Positions 56,001 to 64,000 of a DNA stretch of 64,000 nt are shown one piece after another. The translations under genes and the position numbers were made by a program. A model generated the notes under the pieces. The model was given only the letters and a program-made list of their open reading frames with translations. It had not been told where the DNA came from and ran no database searches. The DNA is from Dallia pectoralis (taxonomy: Eukaryota; Chordata; Actinopteri; Esociformes; Umbridae). Position 1 is the first letter of the stretch; the number at the start of each line of letters is the position of its first letter. The stretch is from NCBI GenBank assembly GCA_029465975.1, contig CM055760.1, positions 6,749,610 to 6,813,609 on the forward strand, read 5' to 3'.

Positions 56001-57640
56001 CCCACCCGATGGTGTCGTGCTGGACATGCTTCGCATCCAGGCTGGAATACAGGTCCACCACAGGCTGAAAGGCCCCCAGCTGACAGAAGAGGAGCAGCAG
56101 GAGTAGTTTGAACTGGGCGTTGGAGGGACTGAAAGACAAACCCTCCTCTAATAGCCCTAGACACTGCCAGAGCATGTTCTCATCACCTAACAACACACAG
56201 GCACACAGTTAACACAGAGCAGGGTATGCAATTGAGACTGAGAACTAGGGAAAATGGAAGAGAGGAGATGGAAGGATGATGGACAGAAAGACAATGACTC
56301 ACCAGTGTCTGTCCAGAGGTCAATGTAGACGTGAGCAGCCATGAGACAGTACATATCAGAGAACTGGAGCTCTGTTTTTAGACACGACATCCCTGTTCCA
56401 CAAACAAACAAGCAAACACGTCACACTAGGGTTGGACAGTAACAAACGTCTGAATGAGGTTCTGTGTTACAGAATTATAACAGCGTGGATTCCAACTGGC
56501 ATGAACGCTGCCCACCAACCGGCGGTCTGCTGATATGGTGATAACATATACGAAACATGCCAGTGGACGCCCAGAAAGTGCTCCTGAATACCAGGATGGA
56601 CAGAGGAAGAGGATAGACAGAGGAAGATGAGTGATATTGTCCTTACGGAAGTGGAGTCCATGATGGTAATGGGCTTTGAGTTCTGTGATGAGGCTCAGTT
56701 TGCCCTCTGTATCCAGAGCGTGCTGCAGACCCAGAGCCCGGCTCAGCTGACACACACACAGGTGTCTCTGTAACACCTTGGTGTCCTCAGGAAACCTGAA
56801 ACCGTCCTCACCAGCCTCACCCAACGGAACCAACTCCTCTAGCTGGTTTTTAAACTGACAGGAAGAGAAGAACACAGGAACTTAATAGGATGGCATTCAA
56901 CTCAAGAGTTTGGGAGGTGATCCACACAGATAACTGTACTAGTTTATAGTGTACCCATGTGTGTTAGTAGAGTGTGTACATTATATGTGTTGCTCAGTAG
57001 AGTGTGTGTACATTATGTTTGTAGCTGTGTGTGTAGCTCAGTAGAATGTGTGTATAATGTGTGTGTAGCTCAGTAGAATGTGTGTATAATGTGTGTACCT
57101 GTGTATGTTGATCAGTACAGTGTGTGTGTGTATGTATTAGGTGTGTGTTGCTCAGTACAGTGTATATTATGTTTGTACCTGTGTGTGTATATTATGTTTG
57201 TACCTGTGTGTGTATATTATGTTTGTACCTGTGTGTGTATATTATGTTTGTACCTGTGTGTGTATATTATGTTTGTACCTGTGTGTGTATATTATGTTTG
57301 TACCTGTGTGTGTATATTATGTTTGTACCTGTGTGTGTTTATTATGTTTGTACCTGTGTGTGTATATTATGTTTGTACCTGTGTGTGTGTATATTATGTT
57401 TGTACCTGTGTGTGTATATTATGTTTGTACCTGTGTGTGTATATTATGTTTGTACCTGTGTGTGTATATTATGTTTGTACCTGTGTGTGTTGCTCAGGGG
57501 GCAACAAGTGTAGATAAATCTTCAGGTCAGTAATGCAACATGGTTTGTCTCCAAACTTTCCAAAGAACTGAACCATCAATTCCAATGGATCACCTGAAGA
57601 CGTCAACCAATATTAACGAACACAGTCAACAAAACCAGGT

Positions 57641-57679
<39 letters not shown>

Positions 57680-60600
57680 CTAGCTCTTTCTCATCCGGGC
57701 AGCCTCTCTGTCTGAGTCGATGGATAAGTTCCAGACAGGCCATGTAGGGTCCCCGAAGCGGACGAGAGACCTTCTTGTCCTCATCTGCCATCCTGTCCAC
57801 CACAAACTTCACGGCGTCCCCCACCGTGGTCGACACTTGACCCTCCACGCAGCTATAGACAGGACACCAGAGGGGCTACTGTTACAGCAGGTAAAACGTC
57901 CAGCTTCTATAAACACATCCAAACATCATGATAGTCAACCATTATCAAATGTTCTCTCAAGAGTACTCACTCCTGTCCTCCCGCAGGTGGGCTCCAGGAC
58001 ATGTCCATCAGATGGAAAAGAGAGTCAAAGTAGGAAAGATAGAACTGCCAATCATCAGGACTAGTGGGAGAAATGGAGTGGGGGGTAGAGGGAGAAAGTC
58101 AAGAGTTAACCTCACCGCTAATGTGGCCATGAATACAGTCGAGGCCAAAAGTATTGGTACTCCAGCACCTTATTCAAATGTTGTGCAATTTCTAGACAAA
58201 TGTTGAAATTCATAGTATGCCTCACCATATGGCAATTAACAGCTTTGTGTATAACACAAAAAAGGCCCTGTATTTTAATGTTGGTACCATAATGAGCATG
58301 GAAGAGGGATTGTAGCTAAGCATGGTCAATATCAAGCCTACAAGTCCATCTGCAGACAAATCATGTTCCTGTTGCCACCGTAAGTAATGTTTGTAGTTGA
58401 ATGATAATGCCATTGTAGCCAACCACTCTAAACATGGCCACAAGAGAAAACGGACAGACAGGTTCACGCTGATACTCACACACTAAAACACAGAGTCAAA
58501 CCTAGTATCAGAAAGCTGGGTCAAAGGTCACCAGTCTAGCAGCAGAACAATTACCCCAAAATAAATGAATGCCATCAATGTTATTTCTGTTTATTTTATG
58601 ATTCTTAATGAACCCAAAAGTGGTGTAATACACTGAATGACATCGAGAATTGTGCATGAACACTTTGGTCAACTTCTAATTATTTTTTAAACATGCATTT
58701 GAAAGGGCAAGAATGCCAATGCAACTTTCGTCCGCAACTGTATGACTGTAAATGTAAACTGTACATGAACTGTGCACTCACTTTTTAAGCAGGAGCTTGT
58801 AAGACAGAGCGTTGCATTCAGGCCAGAGCTGCAATCTTTGGTACATCGTCATGCACTTATTCTCCCTGCTTTGCAACTCACTGGTCAACTTCTCTACGGG
58901 GGGGGACACACCACACAACTCAGGAGCTGCAAATAGCTGTAGTCTGTCAAACAAACACACAATCTAAATTGTGTGTATAAAAACACACCACTTACCTCCC
59001 AGAGGACCACGGACCATGTTGAGAGCCTCAACACACTTTCCCAGCCTCTCCAGGATCATAAAATACAGCTGCACCTCAGCCTCTGCCTCTATCTTCTCCT
59101 CCTTGACCATCTTCTCCACCATGCGTTCAGCCAGAGGCAGGAACATGGTTTGGGCCAGCTTCTCATCCTGTGCTGAGATGGCCTGAAACATCCAGAGAGC
59201 AATTACACACACACACAATCACAGCTAAAGACAGACTGCCAACAGAAAATCTGAGACACAGACAGACCACCTCAGTCGAACAACAAGCTGTCGTATCTCT
59301 CCTTCTAGAAAAGGCAGCATCCCTACCTGCATGACCAGACTCATGACAGACCAGAAGTAGTAGGGGTTCTTAGGAACGATCTTATACAAAGCCATCCCTG
59401 CCTGGAGACAGAGACATGAGTTGGCACTATACACCGAAAGATATATGAATCACTGTCACGTGACATCTGTAGACATGTATTTGCAGCGTGTGTGTGTGTG
59501 TTCTGACCTGCTGCATTTTCTTGTAATCACCAACGCGAGCGTAGGCCATGAACAGATGAGAGTGATACTCCTCACTGAGAGGAACCTTCTTTACGGCCGC
59601 TTCATACAGCTTAGTCACCAACTCAGCTTTGGGGAAAAGGGGATGGGGGTCATCTACACCTTCCTCCGGAGAGAGAGACAGATGGTGTGTGTGTGTGTGT
59701 GTGTACTCACGACGGTGCATCTCTCGGTACAAGATAGTAAGAGCCTGCAGAGAGTTGTCATCAGTAGGCTCCAGGGTGGCCACCTCCTGGGCCAGGTTAA
59801 ACGCCTCATCTTGCTTCCCTGTTCGTTGCAGACCTATGGCCTTCAACACCTAAGGACAAGTAGGTCTACCTAAGTAAGTAACATACCACCATCACCATCA
59901 CTAATAACACCAGCACTGCCGCCGCTGTCATTGGGGGAGGGCAGAAGACTACAGGGTCATCCTGACCATTGACCAGACAGGTAAAATGGACCTCCATCTT
60001 GTGCCCTATATTCAGCAGGAGGTCCACCCACCTTGGCGCAGTGCAGATCCTTGTGCTTCTTCAGCAGTTTGTCAGCCTGCTGGATCGCCATCTTGTTGTT
60101 GCCATTGTCCAGGTAGTCTGAGGGATGACACGACAGAACAGGTCAACCTACACTTAACCATTTTACACATAACGCACAGAACAGGGTTTCCAGCTGTTAT
60201 TGTCTTGCAAAAAGTTTTGAATAACTTAACCAGGAAAATTCTCAGGTGCTAAAAGGTGTTCCACTGACAATTCCATAGTATGGAGACCAACATAATACAC
60301 AGTAAAAGATGGAGAGACAGGTACAAACAAAAAGATCATAGATTAAACGAATGTATTCTGATATATCACTTTGCAAACTTAAGTATAGGGGTGTAAATCT
60401 TGTCTTCAGTGGAGGGTTCTACTGTTTGGGGATGTGTGTATTGTGGTACCGGAGAGTGTGATTACTAGAATACATATGTGTCACTGACTGAACGTGTGAG
60501 TGTTTTGACCTCTGCCATTCTTTTGAGGATCACGTATGCTAAAAACGAAAATACACAGTCTGTTCTCCAATGCAAGCCTGGGGTTTAGTCTTCAGGGCAG

Positions 60601-61862
60601 CTGGCTGCCAAAATTAACCCAGACAGACAGAATGGTGTCTTGTGCTGTCCGGAATGATTACCTACACTTAATAAACCATGAGCCCCAATCAGAGCCAAGT
60701 GTACTTATTATATATGACAACCCTATAACAAAAAACAAACAAGTAACCCATTCAGCAGGTACTTTTCTGAAGGGTAAAAATTCCTCGAGTGCGCACAGTT
60801 CACACGTTGATTTTCTGGTTCACGTGACTATAATCAGCAGAGCTTAGCTTTAACCAGATGCGACTAGACGAACGTATAAAAAATACGTTTACAACAAACC
60901 TTACGATTAAAAGTCGTACTGCGGCGAACTTTCCGTATACAATGCAAGACCTGCATGTAAACACATGTCTTGTGTTAAGCTAACGCGTAAAGCATCTACA
61001 CAACCACCACCAGACATATCAAACTAGGACATCAGACAATCCTCTAGTCTTAAGATGCCCAACCGCATCGGAAGCAGATCGCGTTAACTTGCAAGTTAAC
61101 TGTGATCAATACTTTGTACACGAACTGACAACGTAGTAACCGATTAGTTAGTAACATGTACCGAAGGGTCTGATATTTTACACACTGAATAATATGCATC
61201 TCAGATCTACCATGGCTGATGCTAAATTCTGTCAGCTTGCTAGTATCATATACATCTCAGATCTACCATGACTGATGCTGAGTACTGTTAGCTTGCTAGT
61301 ATCATATACATCTCAGATCTACCATAACTGATGCTAAGTACTGTTAGCTTGCTAGTATCATATACGTCTCAGATCTACCTTGGCTGATGCTAACTACTGT
61401 AAGCTTGCTAGTAGCAGCACGGCTAAGTTAAGCTAGCTAACGTTAGCTGTCAAATAATAGGAGACCGGAACTTCCTTAGTGAAAAATTATCCTGGATATG
61501 TGGGGGGGTTTTCTGGCTCCATTAACGAAAATTGTCTCATTGCATATTTAATATCCATTGGCAAATTTAGAATACTGTGTGCTGTCAATATGATACTGAC
61601 AATCACTCAAGGTGCACTGTCACTCGGCGGTGCAGGCAAATTTATAGTCAAGACAGGACTGTGGAAGTAGGGGGCCGCGGTACTAGTACCCACAGAGACA
61701 CGGACACAACGTATGGACAAGACGCCCGCCTCGGTACATAGATACATAATTTAAAAAAACATAATAAGCACGCACATATGTGCGTGTTCCACACTAATTG
61801 TTACCGTAAATGGGTCTGAGTCTTCGGTCGTTAGGGTCTTGCACATGGCCTCTCGCCGCCAT
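52772..61862 (-). CDS. NAA25: NAA25, NatB auxiliary subunit (MDM20 homologue), complete
   Basis: NAA25 anchors the catalytic subunit NAA20 to the ribosome in NatB, which acetylates nascent Met-Asp/Glu/Asn N-termini; it is built of TPR-like helical repeats. Exons 5' to 3' on -: 61805-61862, 60032-60117, 59711-59849, 59508-59626, 59327-59401, 58996-59182, 58782-58893, 57971-58060, 57680-57852, 57481-57593, 56647-56854, 56303-56392, 56006-56186, 55758-55857, 55295-55446, 54794-54919, 54456-54699, 54171-54294, 53912-53977, 53728-53825, 53479-53592, 53004-53153, 52772-52894. They sum to 2928 nt, 975 residues (human ~972), all phases closed. Family marks: start MAARGHVQDPNDRRLRPIYD, exon 3 ALEPTDDNSLQALTILYREM-type sequence, exon 5 MALYKIVPKNPYYFWSVMSL, the lysine run QKKRKKKKK in exon 21, and end KSIKI. 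The start has A at -3 and G at +4. Confidence 0.96.
53133..53440. repeat. 52-bp minisatellite iterating the NAA25 exon 22 acceptor, ~6 copies
   Basis: On the - strand each unit contains CTCCACAG/CCAGTGGTTCTG, that is the acceptor plus at least the first 18 exon bases of NAA25 exon 22. The remainder, TTTACCTCTAATACCTCAGT, is intron. The copy nearest the exon continues into open coding sequence. Confidence 0.92.
54317..54400 (+). mobile_element. tRNA-derived SINE head in NAA25 intron 17
   Basis: GCGCAGTCGGTACAAGCGCG reads as an A box and GCTGGTTTGATTCCCCGG as a B box, about 36 bases apart, as in a tRNA-derived SINE head. It does not fold as an intact tRNA because the acceptor halves do not pair. 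It is antisense to NAA25. Confidence 0.5.
57165..57480. repeat. 25-bp minisatellite iterating the NAA25 exon 10 donor, ~13 copies
   Basis: On - the exon ends CAACACACACAG/GTACAAAC and each repeat reads ATACACACACAG/GTACAAAC, sharing ten exon-side bases and the donor. + strand unit: GTTTGTACCTGTGTGTGTAT then ATTAT. A more degenerate extension continues down to ~56940. Confidence 0.94.
58134..58742. mobile_element. non-autonomous Tc1-like element (MITE) filling NAA25 intron 7
   Basis: The left end TACAGTCGAGGCCAAAAGT and the right end ACTTTCGTCCGCAACTGTA are imperfect inverted repeats, each closed by a TA dinucleotide, giving a ~609-bp element. The left end matches the fish Tc1 terminus CAGT(C/T)GAGGCCAAAAGT. 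The interior has transposase 5'-region-like sequence but no intact frame. The element takes up nearly the whole 721-bp intron, leaving 39 bp to the exon 7 donor and 73 bp to the exon 8 acceptor. Confidence 0.7.
61197..61420. repeat. 57-bp tandem repeat, 4 copies
   Basis: Units begin CATCTCAGATCTACCATGGC and contain TGATGCTAA...CTGTTAGCTTGCTAGTA. NAA25 intron 1. The rest of that intron (60118-61190) has no recognised element. Confidence 0.88.
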
Positions 61863-61867
61863 GTTGG
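61855..61867 (+). promoter_or_regulatory. YY1-type motif over the NAA25 start codon
   Basis: GCCGCCATGTTGG matches the YY1 consensus (GCCGCCATNTTG), and the CAT is the reverse complement of the NAA25 initiator ATG. YY1 sites overlapping the start codon or just downstream of transcription start are common in housekeeping and bidirectional promoters. Binding is inferred from sequence only. Confidence 0.55.
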
Positions 61868-62798
61868 AGGTTACCAGGTATATGTCTGCGCATGCGCAGC
61901 CGCGTCAGACCGGCCTGGATTAAAAGGGGCAGTAGGATTTCCCTGAGATTCCCCCAGAAGGGCTTTTACAAAACCTCCCATCTTGAATCATGTCTCAAAC
62001 CACGCCAGATCACTTTAAATATACCTTCTATAAATCATCTTCTGCCCAGATCAAGGTCTTTCCTATTATTTGTCATTTATTTATAAATGTAACAGAGCGT
62101 TGCGATATTATAGCCCGAAGAAAAGCCAAGTACACGTGGAAAAGATAATGTTAGCAAAATAAATATTGTATTTTCCTCGTATTTTAGTACAACCCCTGAC
62201 ATTGTGTTTTTTTATTATGAAACTGTACGATTTCACATTAATCAGTGTCACAATAAGTACCGAAAGCATAATTGGTATACAAAGAAAATCCGTCCAACTG
62301 GTACATTAAGACATTAAATAAAGACATTAAGGGACAAACAAATATTAATTATATTAAGTGCTTCTTTGTTCGTTGAGTATTCATGTACGTTTTTGTATGT
62401 TCAATTGGAAAAAGGGAAAGCGAGGTCATTGTTTATACATGTACACTCATGAACCAAAAGCTGGTTATTTTTCCACCATGACGTCAGAATTAACAACCCG
62501 GAAGAGATTTTCAAAGGGTTCGATCGATTTCCTTAGCTAACTGGTGAACTCTGGAAACAACTGTAAATAAGTGAATGTAAATATGTCCATGGGGGTTTGT
62601 TATATAAAAAGGTAGTATGAGGTGAATAGTTAGAATGTCATTATTTTAGTGTTTCGTTCAACGTCACCATTAGTCCCTCTATGCACTTGGCTTGTTCCCG
62701 TGAATGCTAACGATAGCACCAGCGTGTTTGCTATCAAGCTGTCAACCAGTCTTTGTTTTGTTTTCTCGACGAGAAGAATCTTCATTCTTGTTTAACAC
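61863..62798. promoter_or_regulatory. divergent intergenic/promoter region, NAA25 and downstream gene
   Basis: Start codons on opposite strands are 936 bp apart. The NAA25 side is locally GC-rich (GCGCATGCGCAGCCGCG at ~61890-61906, an NRF1-like palindrome). The centre is AT-rich and nothing coding is recognised. Whether both genes share one promoter is inference. Confidence 0.45.
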
Positions 62799-63492
62799 AT
62801 GAGTGTATTACTGGTAGTTGTCCGTCTGGAGCTCGCAGACCAATCTCTCTCTCCACGGGATTTCCAATACACCTCCGGTGAGTTTTTTTTATGTATGTTT
62901 TACTACGGGTTAATAACTTGCTAGTTGACAAGCTACAGCTAGCAGCAGTTAGGTATCCTCAGATGTAGTTAGAAAGGTTTATAGGTACCTAGTAAAGAGT
63001 AGCATCTTTCATCGGTTTTTGCTCTACTCCTCGCGGGAGTACAGTACAATAATTTAGTCCGCTAGATAGCCTAAATAAATTGTATTCACTGAGCCTCAAC
63101 ATCAGGGCAAGTCATTACCTTCTCTAGGCAGCTGAAACCTGCTCAGGTTACAATTGCTGGAAATAATTTGTGTTGTTTCACTAACGTCAGTGACTCAGCG
63201 AATTATAAGTACCCATTCACATAGGTTGATGGTGGTTATAGGTATTGTTTTACTCCATACATTTGAAGCATTGTATTACCCTATTCTCCCTCTTTCTCAC
63301 TCAAACTTTCCCTTTTACTCTGCCCTCTAGAAGAGAATATGTCGGATGAGGATTTGCAGGAAAAAGCTCTGGGCTTTGCCAGGCTCTCTTTAACAGGAAA
63401 GACAGAGCTGGAGAGAGCGGCAGTCCTACATCAGCATATCGGAAGCAGAGCAATGGGAGACATGGTCATTGAAACCTTGACTCGCAACCTTG
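62799..63492 (+). CDS. unidentified gene, first two exons (3' partial)
   Basis: Exon 1 (62799-62877) opens with ATG just after an in-frame TAA and encodes MSVLLVVVRLELADQSLSPR plus six more residues, ending at a CCG/GTGAG donor. Exon 2 (63331-63492) follows a CCCTCTAG acceptor, stays in frame and encodes EENMSDEDLQEKALGFARLS, continuing through ERAAVLHQHIG and MVIETLTRNL to a TTG/GTAAGAAG donor. The ATG at 63339 has a better context (A at -3) and could be the true start, making exon 1 partly non-coding. Phase agreement and splice signals support a real gene. I do not recognise the family; it is not the zinc-finger protein TRAFD1, the neighbour of NAA25 in mammals. The rest lies beyond the window. 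Confidence 0.65.
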
Positions 63493-64000
63493 GTAAGAAG
63501 CAGGGGTGTGTCGGGTGTAAAGACAGAACCAAACCTTGGTATGAAGCTGGGGTGTGTCGGGTGTAAAGACAGAACCAAACCTTGGTAAGAAGCTGGGGTG
63601 TGTCGGGTGTAAAGACAGAACCCAACCTTGGTAAGAAGCTGGGGTGTGTTGGGTGTAAAGACAGAACCAAACCTTGGTAAGAAGCTGGGGTGTGTCGGGT
63701 GTAAAGACAGAACCAAACCTTGGTAAGAAGCTGGGGTGTGTCGGGTGTAAAGACAGAACCCAACCTTGGTAAGAAGCTGGGGTGTGTCTGGTGTAGACAG
63801 AACCCAACATTGGTAAGAAGCTGGGGTGTGTCGGGTGTAAAGACAGAACCAAACCTTGGTAAGAAGCTGTGGTGTGTCGGGTGTAAAGACAGAACCCAAC
63901 CTTGGTAAGAAGCTGGGGTGTGTCAGGTGTAAAGACAGAACCAAACCTTGGTAAGAAGCATGGTGTGTCGGGTGTAAAGACAGAACCCAACCTTGTGTAA
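63493..64000. repeat. 46-bp minisatellite iterating the donor of the last gene's exon 2, 11+ copies
   Basis: Begins at the exon 2 donor (CGCAACCTTG/GTAAGAAGC). Unit: GTAAGAAGCTGGGGTGTGTC, then GGGTGTAAAGACAGAACC and AAACCTTG. Each copy repeats AACCTTG/GTAAGAAG. The array continues past the window end. Confidence 0.94.

Noticed and set aside
62799..63492. TRAFD1 as identity of the last gene
   Set aside because: Expected from mammalian gene order, but the N-terminal Cys/His zinc-finger pattern is absent.

Overview
The window reads as ray-finned fish nuclear DNA. The basis is long vertebrate-type genes with GT-AG introns and clear orthologues of human genes, several fish-type repeats (Tc1 and hAT transposons, tRNA-derived SINEs, a 5S-like retroposon), and abundant CA/TG microsatellites. 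The repeat types recall salmonid or pike-like fish. That placement comes from memory of repeat families, not from a search.

Layout. (1) 1-35400, + strand: most of TTC28. Thirty-six coding exons, 7374 nt in perfect frame, run from the second TPR-region exon to the stop codon; the first ~130 codons lie upstream of the window. (2) 36252-48106, + strand: complete PITPNB, nine shared exons plus two alternative terminal exons. (3) 52772-61862, - strand: complete NAA25, 23 exons and 975 codons, tail to tail with PITPNB. (4) 62799 to the window end, + strand: the first two exons of an unidentified gene, head to head with NAA25 across a ~0.9 kb intergenic promoter region. TTC28 and PITPNB neighbour each other on human 22q12, while NAA25 is on human 12q24, so the window joins two human segments that probably share an ancestral linkage.

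The genes are not a pathway. TTC28 is a large TPR/CHAT scaffold linked to cytokinesis and centrosomes. PITPNB is a lipid-transfer protein of the Golgi/ER. NAA25 is the auxiliary subunit of the NatB N-terminal acetyltransferase.

The striking feature is tandem repetition: by my count about a fifth of the window is minisatellite or microsatellite, almost all intronic. Many arrays sit on splice junctions. At five donors (TTC28 exons 7, 11 and 14; NAA25 exon 10; exon 2 of the last gene) the repeat unit contains the authentic 5' splice site plus the last few exon bases, so the donor is iterated 11-46 times. At NAA25 exon 22 the unit contains the 3' splice site. Pyrimidine-rich arrays form the tract in front of TTC28 exons 20 and 24 and of the alternative last exon of PITPNB. 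I consider this splice-junction-anchored repeat growth the main discovery candidate.

Exon boundaries were set by hand from splice consensus, reading-frame phase (which closes throughout) and my knowledge of the vertebrate orthologues. Exon numbers for TTC28 are window numbers, not gene numbers.
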